Positions 7,742 to 14,948 of a stretch of DNA of 22,148 nucleotides are shown here, piece by piece. The stretch's first letter is position 1. Each line of letters opens with the position of its first letter. The notes under the pieces are model-generated. The model did not search any database. It worked only from the letters and a program-made list of their open reading frames with translations, and was not told the DNA's origin. Source of the stretch: UBA4416 sp044353195 (lineage in GTDB: Bacteria > Bacteroidota > Bacteroidia > B-17B0 > Aurantibacillaceae); the NCBI GenBank assembly GCA_044353195.1, contig JBILCJ010000012.1:1-22148 (forward strand), given 5' to 3'. The translations under genes and the position numbers were made by a program.

Positions 7742-7781
7742 GATAAAACAGGATTAAAATGATTAGTACTAAATTCTTAAT

Positions 7782-7789
7782 CAAATTTA
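7782..7789 (-). promoter_or_regulatory. Predicted -7 promoter element (TAAATTTG)
   Basis: The minus strand reads TAAATTTG, the same octamer as at 3906-3913. It is 40 bases upstream of the MORN protein ATG and 14 bases downstream of the nearest repeat at 7804. Confidence 0.55.
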
Positions 7790-7803
7790 CCTAATAATTA
7801 ATC

Positions 7804-7843
7804 AATAAACATAATAGTAACCAAAACTTAACGTTAAGTTTAC
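7804..7843 (-). promoter_or_regulatory. Four 7-bp direct repeats at exact 11-bp period (Pho-box-like operator)
   Basis: Heptamers start at 7804, 7815, 7826 and 7837 (plus-strand forms AATAAAC, TAGTAAC, ACTTAAC, AGTTTAC), each ending in AAC or TAC, with no deviation from the 11-bp step. On the gene strand they read GTAAACT, GTTAAGT, GTTACTA, GTTTATT. They match the cluster at 3933-4014 and lie between the carboxypeptidase-like gene's stop and the MORN protein's promoter. The third and fourth copies also form a partial palindrome (ACTTAACGTTAAGT). Confidence 0.7.
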
Positions 7844-7854
7844 ATTAGATTTAA

Positions 7855-8199
7855 TTATTCTTCAATCAAGTTGATTTCTAAAATTGGGCTAAACATGTCT
7901 AAATCTTTAGCAGTGAAGGTTTTCGTGTGATATCCGATTTGAGAAAACTCTAATTTAAATTCTTTCTCATCTTTTATTTTTACATATATATAAAAACGAC
8001 CGTTCAAATCGGAATAGATGGTTTTTTCTGACGCTGTTGTTGTAATACTTACTCCTGAAAGTGTTTCATTATGGTTAAGATCTAATACCTTTCCACTCAA
8101 CACAATTGTCTTTTCTTTAGGCTCGTTAGTCGCTAAAGACGCATTCATCATGACGATAGACAAAAGAATACAGATGAAAATGATTTTATTAAGTTGCAT
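7855..8199 (-). CDS. Small exported stand-alone carboxypeptidase-like regulatory domain protein
   Basis: A 114-residue protein. The start at 8199 (MQLNKIIFICILLSIVMMNASLA) gives a signal peptide; an upstream ATG at 8241 adds 14 residues with a second hydrophobic run and is less likely. The mature part is a single carboxypeptidase D regulatory-like beta-sandwich: TIVLSGKVLDLNHNETLSGV, SDLNGRFYIYV, LEFSQIGYHTKTFTA and LEINLIEE. The same fold begins TonB-dependent receptors of this phylum, including the receptor at 4080-6995, but here it stands alone with no plug or barrel. It may bind surface or periplasmic partners; the role is unknown. An 18-bp palindrome lies about 80 bases upstream of the start. 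Confidence 0.75.
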   Translation of the reverse strand: MQLNKIIFICILLSIVMMNASLATNEPKEKTIVLSGKVLDLNHNETLSGVSITTTASEKTIYSDLNGRFYIYVKIKDEKEFKLEFSQIGYHTKTFTAKDLDMFSPILEINLIEE

Positions 8200-8278
8200 C
8201 GCTATATTAATAGGTATTAGACAAATCAAAGAAACGCACACAACTTAAATTAACCTTTAACTGAATATTAGGAAATTG

Positions 8279-8296
8279 TTAAGTATCTATACTTAA
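8279..8296. promoter_or_regulatory. 18-bp palindrome TTAAGTAT-CT-ATACTTAA
   Basis: A perfect 8-bp inverted repeat with a two-base centre overlaps the last codon region of the gene ending at 8293 and lies about 80 bases upstream of the carboxypeptidase-like gene. A two-base loop and the lack of a T-run make a terminator unlikely; a dimeric repressor site is possible. The half-site TATACTTAA recurs at 8737-8745, on the other side of the gene. Confidence 0.35.
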
Positions 8297-8697
8297 ACAA
8301 CCTTATTGTTTTTTATTTTTACCAAACTTGTGTTTAAAATAATAATGCAATTAATACCTAAAGTAGCCGCATCCTGTATTTTCTTTTCGGGAAATTGAAA
8401 TTTCAGTTCTTTATGTAATAATTTATATAAATCTAAAAACAACGAAATGTCTTTTACTAATTTTTTCGAAACTTTAGATTTTAAGGTTGGATGTGCGGCT
8501 AACTCTTTTTTTAATTGCCCGACTAAATCTACTGTTTTAATTTTTTGATCAATTAATTCAATATCAAACTCATCTTTCACAATTTGCTTTAATGCTTTGT
8601 TTATTAAAATATAAGATAAGCTTAACGATTCAATAAAAAATTTAGCATCGTAAGCAGACTTGTTTTTATCAATCAATGTTTTAATAGTAACTGCCAT
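8293..8697 (-). CDS. Small helical protein of unknown function
   Basis: A 134-residue cytosolic protein with no signal peptide that I do not recognise. It appears all-helical: AYDAKFFIESLSLSYILINK and ALKQIVKDEFDIELIDQK, a Lys-rich middle (LKKELAAHPTLKSKVSKKLV), DISLFLDLYKLLHKELK, and a C-terminal DAATLGINCIIILNTSLVKIKNNK. The first helices faintly recall HEPN-type four-helix domains, but the catalytic Arg-x4-6-His is absent, so I do not assign it. It is divergent from selU with 77 bases between the starts, and a TATATTTG -7 element sits 19 bases before its ATG. The coding call rests on uninterrupted length, amino-acid composition and the promoter. Confidence 0.65.
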   Translation of the reverse strand: MAVTIKTLIDKNKSAYDAKFFIESLSLSYILINKALKQIVKDEFDIELIDQKIKTVDLVGQLKKELAAHPTLKSKVSKKLVKDISLFLDLYKLLHKELKFQFPEKKIQDAATLGINCIIILNTSLVKIKNNKVV

Positions 8698-8716
8698 TAT
8701 TTATAATTTTAAAAAA

Positions 8717-8724
8717 CAAATATA
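8717..8724 (-). promoter_or_regulatory. Predicted -7 promoter element (TATATTTG)
   Basis: The minus strand reads TATATTTG, matching TAnnTTTG, 19 bases upstream of the ATG at 8697. Confidence 0.5.
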
Positions 8725-8740
8725 TCATAGGTTGTGTATA

Positions 8741-8759
8741 CTTAATATTAAATATTAAG
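8741..8759. promoter_or_regulatory. 19-bp palindrome CTTAATATT-A-AATATTAAG between divergent genes
   Basis: A perfect 9-bp inverted repeat with one central base lies between the helical protein gene and selU, 15 bases upstream of the selU ATG and 16 bases upstream of the minus-strand -7 element. Its position suits an operator acting on both genes; it is purely AT-rich apart from the outer C and G, so confidence is limited. Confidence 0.4.
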
Positions 8760-8774
8760 GTTAACTTCGTAAAG

Positions 8775-9821
8775 ATGAAATCAAAGTCTTTACCAATATT
8801 CAATTTTTTAAAACAAAGCGTAGGTCATGTTATTATTGATGTGAGAGCTCCTATCGAATTTAAAAAAGGACATATTGCAAATGCCATTAATGTTCCCTTA
8901 TTTGAAGATATCGAACGTGCTGAAATTGGAACACTTTATAAACAACAAGGAAAAGACATAGCGGTAACACGAGGGTTAGAAATTGTTTCTCCAAAGTTAG
9001 TGCCATTTGTAAATCAAGTAAAAAAACTTTCAACTAGTAAAAAAATTTTCGTTTATTGTTTCAGAGGAGGTATGCGAAGCAATAGTTTTGCATGGTTAAT
9101 GAATACATCAGGATTAGATGCAACTATACTTGAAGGCGGTTATAAAAATTACAGAAATCATGTGTTAAATTATTTTGAAAGAGAAAAAAAATTAGTTGTA
9201 CTAGGGGGAATGACAGGAAGTGGAAAAACTGATTTACTAAAGAATATAAAACATGATAATTTTCAGATCATAGATCTCGAAGCGCTAGCAAATCATAAAG
9301 GTTCAGCGTTTGGCTCTATAAACGAGGAAAAACAAAACCCTCAACAAGTTTTCGAAAATAATTTATTCTATGCGTTAAATTTATTAGATGAAGATAAACA
9401 CATATTGGTAGAGGATGAATCTCAATCGATTGGTTTTAATAAAATTCCGCGAGGTTTTTGGTTGCAAATGAAAAAAGCACCCATCATCAAACTTGAAGTT
9501 CCATTTGAATTGCGTGTGCAAAAATTAGTGCAAGACTATACAACAACAAATATCGAAGCACTAAAAATTTGCATTAAAAAAATTGAGCAAAACTTAGGAA
9601 CGCAAAACGCCAATCTATGTTTGAATTATTTAGATGAAAATAATTTAACAGAGGTAGCTCGTTTAACTTTAAAATACTATGATAAAGCTTATTCATTTAC
9701 TTACAATAAAAAAACATCTCAACAAATAATCCCTTTAGTTTTAGACACCATGAATATTGAAGAAAATACTTTAAAACTAAAAATGGCGCTAAAATCATTA
9801 ACTATTTACAATGCAAATTAA
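8775..9821 (+). CDS. selU: tRNA 2-selenouridine synthase (rhodanese plus P-loop domains)
   Basis: A 348-residue enzyme (also named MnmH or YbbB) that replaces sulfur by selenium at the wobble 2-thiouridine of tRNAs for Lys, Glu and Gln, using selenophosphate, by way of a geranylated intermediate. Residues 1-135 are a rhodanese domain: VIIDVRAPIEFKKGHI, IGTLYKQQGKDIAV and the catalytic loop IFVYCFRGGMRS with Cys95. From about 140 there is a P-loop domain: VVLGGMTGSGKTDLL (Walker A, Lys151), then DLEALANHKGSAFG and VEDESQSIG. Length fits the family. Its last 11 bases overlap selD, the enzyme that makes its selenium donor, so translation is probably coupled. No exact TAnnTTTG precedes it; a palindrome at 8741-8759 lies just upstream. 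Confidence 0.95.
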   Translation: MKSKSLPIFNFLKQSVGHVIIDVRAPIEFKKGHIANAINVPLFEDIERAEIGTLYKQQGKDIAVTRGLEIVSPKLVPFVNQVKKLSTSKKIFVYCFRGGMRSNSFAWLMNTSGLDATILEGGYKNYRNHVLNYFEREKKLVVLGGMTGSGKTDLLKNIKHDNFQIIDLEALANHKGSAFGSINEEKQNPQQVFENNLFYALNLLDEDKHILVEDESQSIGFNKIPRGFWLQMKKAPIIKLEVPFELRVQKLVQDYTTTNIEALKICIKKIEQNLGTQNANLCLNYLDENNLTEVARLTLKYYDKAYSFTYNKKTSQQIIPLVLDTMNIEENTLKLKMALKSLTIYNAN

Positions 9822-10839
9822 ATTAACTCAGTTCAGCAAAGCCTCTGGTTGCGGTTGCAAAATAGCACCAGCAGTATTAGAAGAAATACTGAATGGTTGC
9901 AAAACAGATTCTGTTTTTAAAAATTTATTAGTTGGTAATGATTCGAAAGATGATGCCGCTATTTATGAAATAGATAATGAAAACTGCATAATTAGCACCA
10001 CTGATTTTTTTACACCAATTGTGGATGACGCCTTTGATTTTGGTAAAATTGCTGCGGCAAATGCAATTAGTGACGTATATGCTATGGGTGGAAAACCATT
10101 AATGGCAATAGCAATATTAGGTTGGCCAACAGATAAATTACCGCCAACAATAGCGCAACAAGTAATCAAAGGTGCGCAAGAAATTTGCAAACAAGCTGGT
10201 ATTCCATTAGCGGGAGGACACAGTGTGGATACGCAAGAACCCTTATTTGGTTTAGCCGTAACTGGAATTGTAAAAAAACAACATATTAAAAAAAATAATG
10301 CAGTAACACAAAATGACGTTTTATACCTTACAAAACCTTTAGGAATAGGCGTTTTAAGCACTGCACTCAAAAGAGGATTATTATCGGAAACAGATTATTC
10401 CATTTTATTAAAAGAGACAACAAGCTTAAATAGTATTGGAGAAAAACTTGGATCATTACCTTTTGTAAATGCAATAACTGATGTAACTGGATTTGGCTTC
10501 ATCGGTCATTTATTAGAAATGTTGGCCAACACAAATTGTTCAGCAGTGATTGAAAAAGAACAAGTGCCTATTATTAATTCGGCCAAAGAATTTGCATCAC
10601 AATTTGTTTTTCCTGACAATACTACACGTAATTATAATGATCAAATAAAACACGTGGATGGTTTAACTAACTTAGATTTTATATTTTACTGTGATCCACA
10701 AACCTCTGGTGGTTTATTATTTAGCGTCAACAAAGAACACGAAAAGGAAATGGATTTGTTTTTAAAACTTAATGACCAATTTTTTGCAAAAGTTGGAAGC
10801 GTTACAGAAAAGAAAGAGAAAGCAATTATATTTAGTTAA
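9811..10839 (+). CDS. selD: Selenide, water dikinase (selenophosphate synthetase)
   Basis: A 342-residue cytosolic enzyme that turns selenide and ATP into selenophosphate. The N-terminal active site LTQFSKASGCGCKIAP is complete, with Cys14 in the catalytic position (Cys17 in the E. coli enzyme) and Lys17; it is the cysteine form, so no selenocysteine readthrough is needed. Further family motifs are DDAAIYEIDNENCIISTTDFF, AANAISDVYAMGGKPLMA, PLAGGHSVDTQEPLFGLAV, ITDVTGFGFIGHL and DPQTSGGLLFSV. The ATG overlaps the end of selU. No selA, selB or selC is seen in the window, so locally this pair supports only the tRNA selenouridine pathway. The gene converges with the amidase gene, only four bases separating the two stops. 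Confidence 0.97.
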   Translation: MQIKLTQFSKASGCGCKIAPAVLEEILNGCKTDSVFKNLLVGNDSKDDAAIYEIDNENCIISTTDFFTPIVDDAFDFGKIAAANAISDVYAMGGKPLMAIAILGWPTDKLPPTIAQQVIKGAQEICKQAGIPLAGGHSVDTQEPLFGLAVTGIVKKQHIKKNNAVTQNDVLYLTKPLGIGVLSTALKRGLLSETDYSILLKETTSLNSIGEKLGSLPFVNAITDVTGFGFIGHLLEMLANTNCSAVIEKEQVPIINSAKEFASQFVFPDNTTRNYNDQIKHVDGLTNLDFIFYCDPQTSGGLLFSVNKEHEKEMDLFLKLNDQFFAKVGSVTEKKEKAIIFS

Positions 10840-10843
10840 ACTT

Positions 10844-11398
10844 TTATTGTTTAGACTCTGCTAATTGTTGTTGAAATAGTTTCCAATCCATATTCCAAGG
10901 ATCTGTTTTTCTAACAGGCGCTATATCACTATGTCTAAAAATATAGTTAATGGTATGCCTTTTTTTAATATTATTAATTAGAGTAATAAGCGAATTAACT
11001 TGTTGTTCAGTTGGTGATTCTTTGTAGGAAGTCATAATTTCAATGCCAATAGAGCAACTGTTTACATCCGTTCTTCCATCGGGCAAACTACTTTTACCAG
11101 CATGATACGACACATTTTTTTCATCTACTACTTTATAAACGACTCCATCTCTTCCAATCACATAATGTGCAGATACTTTATAGGTTGAAAATTGTTTAAG
11201 TACTAAATCAATATCATAAAAATTACCCCCCGAATTATTAAATGTTGAATGTACGATAACAGCATCCACTTTTCTGTTTTGAGAAACGGCATATCCGAAA
11301 TTCACCCTTTTATCAATGATGGTTAATGAATCGCTAGCAAGAAGCGAATGAGTACAAATTATAAATAAGATGATACTAAAAATTAAACTGTGCTTCAT
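10844..11398 (-). CDS. Exported N-acetylmuramoyl-L-alanine amidase (Amidase_2 family)
   Basis: A 184-residue zinc hydrolase that cleaves the bond between muramic acid and the peptide stem of peptidoglycan. Residues 1-21 (MKHSLIFSIILFIICTHSLLA) are a signal peptide, so it acts in the periplasm rather than as a cytosolic AmpD. Ligands and catalytic residues fit the family: His50 (VIVHST), His156 (FRHSDIAP) and Asp166 (KTDPW) for zinc, Glu120 (SIGIEI) and Lys164. SAHYVIGRDGVVYKVVDE and SYHAGKSS are standard Amidase_2 segments. There is no cell-wall-binding domain, so this is a single-domain enzyme for recycling or remodelling. It stands alone, convergent with selD. Confidence 0.9.
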   Translation of the reverse strand: MKHSLIFSIILFIICTHSLLASDSLTIIDKRVNFGYAVSQNRKVDAVIVHSTFNNSGGNFYDIDLVLKQFSTYKVSAHYVIGRDGVVYKVVDEKNVSYHAGKSSLPDGRTDVNSCSIGIEIMTSYKESPTEQQVNSLITLINNIKKRHTINYIFRHSDIAPVRKTDPWNMDWKLFQQQLAESKQ

Positions 11399-11547
11399 TT
11401 TATATTTTTAAAATATGTTTTGCTGAATTGCTTCTCGTAAAGATACAATGTTTACTAAACTATTACAATATAGAAAAATTAGACTCTTATAAGCAATGAC
11501 ATTTACAATTATACTGTTAGTCCATTTCCATAACATCAAAACTTGCG

Positions 11548-11628
11548 TAAGGATTGAAGTGGAAATCCTTTTTGAGGAACGAAAAAAGATTGAAACGGAA
11601 AGCCTGGCCGAAGGCAACGCCCAAATTA
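11548..11628. repeat. 81-bp structured intergenic repeat, copy 1
   Basis: Identical over 81 bases to 11760-11840, in the same orientation, and preceded by GCG in both. It can form a 7-bp hairpin AAGGATT/AATCCTT (11549-11555 with 11564-11570), a weaker T-run/A-run stem, and a GC-rich GCCT/AGGC stem near its end (11602-11605 with 11612-11615). Compared with the AT-rich surroundings the last 30 bases are GC-rich. The pattern (a GGATTGAA...ATCC hairpin, then a segment ending in CGCCC) resembles a dispersed intergenic repeat I recall from other Bacteroidota genomes; I cannot name its family with certainty. Confidence 0.85.
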
Positions 11629-11654
11629 TTCTTATTAAAATTCTACTACTACTT

Positions 11655-11698
11655 TTGAGCTTCGACTCATTCGGCAAACTCATTGGAGTGAAGCTCAA
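11655..11698. repeat. Inverted repeat (long hairpin) between the two 81-bp repeats
   Basis: TTGAGCTTC (11655-11663) pairs with GAAGCTCAA (11690-11698), and after a bulged G, ACTC (11665-11668) pairs with GAGT (11686-11689), giving 13 pairs around a 17-base loop. A second hairpin, AAGCATC/GATGCTT (11706-11712 with 11724-11730), follows at once. Neither is followed by a T-run, so they do not look like terminators. Confidence 0.55.
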
Positions 11699-11705
11699 TT
11701 GCCAA

Positions 11706-11730
11706 AAGCATCCAAAGCCTTATGATGCTT
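11706..11730. repeat. Second inverted repeat between the 81-bp repeats
   Basis: AAGCATC and GATGCTT form seven perfect pairs around an 11-base loop. It could be part of a structured RNA together with the neighbouring hairpin. Confidence 0.45.
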
Positions 11731-11759
11731 AAACTTCGTAACTAAATTTAAGTTCGCGT

Positions 11760-11840
11760 TAAGGATTGAAGTGGAAATCCTTTTTGAGGAACGAAAAAAG
11801 ATTGAAACGGAAAGCCTGGCCGAAGGCAACGCCCAAATTA
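11760..11840. repeat. 81-bp structured intergenic repeat, copy 2
   Basis: A perfect copy of 11548-11628, shifted by 212 bp and in the same orientation. It ends 11 bases from the gyrB terminator hairpin. Perfect identity in non-coding DNA means recent duplication, gene conversion, or strong constraint. Confidence 0.85.
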
Positions 11841-11851
11841 ATCCAATTAAA

Positions 11852-11881
11852 AAAGCCTGCTTAAAAAAATGAGCAGGCTTT
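11852..11881 (-). terminator. Intrinsic terminator of gyrB
   Basis: A 10-bp perfect stem (AAAGCCTGCT with AGCAGGCTTT) around a 10-base A-rich loop is followed on the minus strand by more T (TTTAATT). It begins 28 bases after the gyrB stop. Confidence 0.85.
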
Positions 11882-11909
11882 CAATATTATTAATAACACT
11901 TAAAAAATC

Positions 11910-13865
11910 TTAAGCATCAATTTTTGCATACTTAGCGTTTTGCTCAATAAACGCACGACGTGGTGGCACTTCGTCGCCCATTAACATGGCGAAAACACGA
12001 TCAGCTTCAGCAGCGCTATCAATCGTTACTTGACGCAATGTGCGAGTTGTGGGATCTAAAGTTGTTTCCCATAATTGTTCAGCATTCATTTCTCCTAAAC
12101 CTTTATAGCGTTGTACATGCACTGATTCTGGTTTATCTCCACCAATTTCTTTAATGGCGATAGCGCGGTCTTCCTCGTTCCAGCAGTATTTAGATTCTTT
12201 ACCTTTTTTAACTTGATATAAAGGAGGTGCTGCAATATAAATATGCCCTTTCTCAATTAACTCTTTCATGTGTCGGAAAAAGAACGTTAAGATTAATGTT
12301 GTAATATGCGAACCATCTACATCGGCATCACACATAATCACCACTTTATGGTAACGCAATTTATCAATATTTAAAGCTCTATCGTCTTCTTTAGTTCCTC
12401 TAAATACGCCTAGTGCCGTAAATATATTTTTAATTTCTTGGTTCTCATAAATTTGATATTCCATCGCTTTTTCAACATTCAAAATTTTACCTCGTAATGG
12501 CAAAATCGCTTGAATATCTCTGTTACGGCCTTGTTTCGCAGTTCCACCAGCCGAATCCCCTTCAACTAAAAATAACTCGCAAGCTAAAGGATCACTGTTT
12601 GCACAATCTGCTAACTTACCAGGTAAACCTGAACCAGACATAACAGATTTGCGCTGTACCATTTCGCGGGCTTTACGAGCCGCATGGCGAGCAGTTGCTG
12701 CTAACACAACCTTATCCACAATCATGCGTGCCTGTTTTGGATTCTCTTCCAAGTAATTAGTTAAGGCTTCGCTAATCGCTTGATCAACAGCACCCATCAC
12801 TTCACTATTTCCTAACTTCGTTTTTGTTTGTCCTTCAAATTGTGGTTCTTGCACTTTTACTGAAACAACAGCTGTTAATCCTTCGCGGAAATCATCACCG
12901 TTAATTTCAAATTTTACTTTAGATAATAAACCATTTTTATCAGCATAACTTTTTAAAGTTCTTGTTAAGCCTCTTCTAAAACCAGCTAGGTGCGTTCCAC
13001 CTTCATGTGTATTAATGTTGTTCACATAGCTCTGAATACTCTCACTATAAGAATTGTTATACAGCATAGCTACCTCAACAGGAATTCCACCTTTTTCCCC
13101 TTCGATATGAATAACATCGTCCATCAATTTTTCTTTTCCACCATCGATGTATTGCACAAATTCTTTTAATCCACCTGTACTATAAAACGCTTCTGTATGA
13201 GGCTCATTATTTTCATCTCTGTTACGATTGTCAATTAGTGTTATATGAATTCCTTTATTTAGAAATCCTAATTCACGCATACGATTTGCTAAAGTGGCAA
13301 AATTATACTCACCATGGGTAAAAATACTTAAATCGGGTTGAAACGTTACAATAGTCCCTCTGTAAGTTGTATCGCCAATTTGAGCTGCAGGAGCAACTGG
13401 AATACCTTTTCTAAATTCTTGTCTTGTTATTTTTCCATCACGATGCACTTCAGCAATTAATGGATCGGATAATGCATTTACACAACTTACACCAACACCA
13501 TGTAATCCGCCAGAAACCTTGTAAGTATCTTTATCAAATTTACCACCAGCGTGTAATACTGTCATTACAACTTCTAACGCACTCACTCCTAACTTTGGAT
13601 GAATACCAGTTGGAATACCACGTCCATCATCTTTTACGGTAATTGAATTATTTTCATTTATCGTAACTGTAATATTTTTACAGTGTCCAGCTAATGCCTC
13701 ATCAATGGAATTATCAACTACTTCGTAAACTAAATGATGAAGACCTTTTATACCAATATCTCCAATATACATGGCTGGTCTTTTTCTTACAGCCTCTAAT
13801 CCTTCTAAAACTTGAATATTATCAGCTCCGTAATTCGCTTTACTATTTGGGGTATTTTCTTCCAT
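11910..13865 (-). CDS. gyrB: DNA gyrase subunit B
   Basis: A 651-residue ATPase subunit of gyrase, which introduces negative supercoils together with GyrA. The N-terminal GHKL ATPase domain shows YIGDIGIKGLHHLVYEVVDN (catalytic Glu48, Mg-binding Asn52), DDGRGIPTG and GGLHGVGVSCVNALS. The transducer has QTKTKLGNSEV. The TOPRIM domain has LVEGDSAGGTAKQGR and DADVDGSHITTL, and the tail has RYKGLGEMNAEQLWETT. The length of about 650 is normal for Bacteroidota, which lack the insert of the E. coli protein. The start MEENTPNSKANYGADNIQVL fits the family. gyrA is not in the window. A near-consensus TATATTTA lies upstream in the gap to the transporter gene; the gene ends in a clear terminator. Confidence 0.98.
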   Translation of the reverse strand: MEENTPNSKANYGADNIQVLEGLEAVRKRPAMYIGDIGIKGLHHLVYEVVDNSIDEALAGHCKNITVTINENNSITVKDDGRGIPTGIHPKLGVSALEVVMTVLHAGGKFDKDTYKVSGGLHGVGVSCVNALSDPLIAEVHRDGKITRQEFRKGIPVAPAAQIGDTTYRGTIVTFQPDLSIFTHGEYNFATLANRMRELGFLNKGIHITLIDNRNRDENNEPHTEAFYSTGGLKEFVQYIDGGKEKLMDDVIHIEGEKGGIPVEVAMLYNNSYSESIQSYVNNINTHEGGTHLAGFRRGLTRTLKSYADKNGLLSKVKFEINGDDFREGLTAVVSVKVQEPQFEGQTKTKLGNSEVMGAVDQAISEALTNYLEENPKQARMIVDKVVLAATARHAARKAREMVQRKSVMSGSGLPGKLADCANSDPLACELFLVEGDSAGGTAKQGRNRDIQAILPLRGKILNVEKAMEYQIYENQEIKNIFTALGVFRGTKEDDRALNIDKLRYHKVVIMCDADVDGSHITTLILTFFFRHMKELIEKGHIYIAAPPLYQVKKGKESKYCWNEEDRAIAIKEIGGDKPESVHVQRYKGLGEMNAEQLWETTLDPTTRTLRQVTIDSAAEADRVFAMLMGDEVPPRRAFIEQNAKYAKIDA

Positions 13866-14064
13866 AAAATTATTAATCTGTGTAATTTGATTATTCTTTA
13901 AATATAGCGATTTTAAAGGGATTTAAAATTAAGTTTTACTAACAAATGTTAATAAATAGAAGCCATTTTTCAAATTAATTTTCACAAAAAAAATTTGGAA
14001 AATTAAATTATAATTATTTTGATGTAATGGTTGTAAAAAAATGATTCCAAATGAAATCAAGAAA

Positions 14065-14934
14065 TTACTTTTCTGGCTCTATATGAATTAAAACGTGGCC
14101 TAGAGATGGAATTTCCGCTCTTAATGTATCTTTTAAAAGGTGTGCTAAATCATGTCCAGCTTTAACTGTTATATTGGCATTTACCACAGCATGTAAATCG
14201 ACATGGTATTTCATTCCTGCTTTACGAATAAAACATTTTTCAGTTTCTATTATACCATTTACTGTTGAAGAAACTCTACGAATGTCGCTCAATAAATCAT
14301 CGTATAAATGTTCGTCCATGATTTCACCAAGTGCTGGTCTAAAAATTAAATAACTATTATATAAAATAAATGCAGAGGAAAAAAGTGCCGCCCAATCATC
14401 AGCCGATTCGTATCCTTTACCGAAAATTAAAGCAATAGAAATTCCAATAAATGCAGAAATAGATGTGATTGCATCGCTTCTATGGTGCCATGCATCAGCT
14501 TTTAACGAAGAGCTATGTGTTTCTTTACTTTTTTTTATTACAAATCGATATGACATTTCTTTCCATACAATTATTGCCGCCAAAATAAATAAAGTAAAAG
14601 GTTTTGGTAAATCGTGAGGAGTTTTAATATTTAATATACTTTCATAAGCTATAATGGTAGCTGATGTAATTAAAAATCCAACAACCAAAAACGTAATTAA
14701 AGGTTCGGCCCTACCGTGTCCGTAAGGGTGGTTTTTATCGGCGGGACGGTTTGAATATTTAATGCCAAATAAAACTAAACACGATGAAAAAATATCTGTT
14801 GTAGATTCGATGGCATCAGCAATTAAAGCATAGGAATTTCCAAAGTAACCTGCTAATCCTTTAACTAAAGCTAAACCAGCATTACTTATAATACTGAAAT
14901 AGGTTGTTTTGATAGCGGTTTTTTCGGTTGACAT
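14065..14934 (-). CDS. Cation diffusion facilitator (CDF) family transporter
   Basis: A 289-residue inner-membrane exporter of divalent metal ions driven by proton exchange. There are six predicted helices followed by a cytosolic C-terminal domain. In the second helix ALIADAIESTTDIFSS has Asp40, Glu43 and Asp47; the fifth helix has ADAWHHRSDAITS with the His150-x3-Asp154 metal pair. HPYGHGRAEPL between them is the family signature. The usual first aspartate of the zinc site (Asp45 in E. coli YiiP) aligns with Glu43, so the metal (Zn, Mn or Fe) cannot be called from sequence. The C-terminal domain carries YHVDLHAVV and HVLIHIEPE, typical of the dimer interface. It is last in a probable four-gene unit, 14 bases after the small membrane protein. 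Confidence 0.9.
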   Translation of the reverse strand: MSTEKTAIKTTYFSIISNAGLALVKGLAGYFGNSYALIADAIESTTDIFSSCLVLFGIKYSNRPADKNHPYGHGRAEPLITFLVVGFLITSATIIAYESILNIKTPHDLPKPFTLFILAAIIVWKEMSYRFVIKKSKETHSSSLKADAWHHRSDAITSISAFIGISIALIFGKGYESADDWAALFSSAFILYNSYLIFRPALGEIMDEHLYDDLLSDIRRVSSTVNGIIETEKCFIRKAGMKYHVDLHAVVNANITVKAGHDLAHLLKDTLRAEIPSLGHVLIHIEPEK

Positions 14935-14948
14935 AAAAAGTTATTTAA

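Larger units (their letters stand above)
11399..11909. other. Non-coding region between the amidase gene and gyrB
   Basis: These 511 bases hold no convincing gene. They contain two identical 81-bp repeats 212 bp apart, two hairpins between them, and the gyrB terminator. The first 150 bases (11399-11547) should include the amidase promoter on the minus strand, but I see no exact TAnnTTTG there. Short open frames exist on both strands but encode no recognisable protein and run across the repeats. Confidence 0.7.

Noticed and set aside
8242..8296. TTAAC-like words upstream of the carboxypeptidase-like gene as a third operator cluster
   Set aside because: The spacing is irregular (about 7 and 10 bp), not 11 bp, so it does not support the same operator type.
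8279..8296. Reading the TTAAGTAT/ATACTTAA palindrome as a terminator
   Set aside because: The loop would be two bases, the stem is AT-rich and no T-run follows.
9963..10370. 135-codon open frame on the minus strand inside selD
   Set aside because: Antisense to a well-conserved selD region; its composition is that of a shadow frame.
11408..11732. Open frames of about 80-95 codons on both strands across the first 81-bp repeat
   Set aside because: They overlap each other and a repeat that is duplicated nearby out of any gene context, resemble no protein family, and have no promoter-like element; treated as non-coding.
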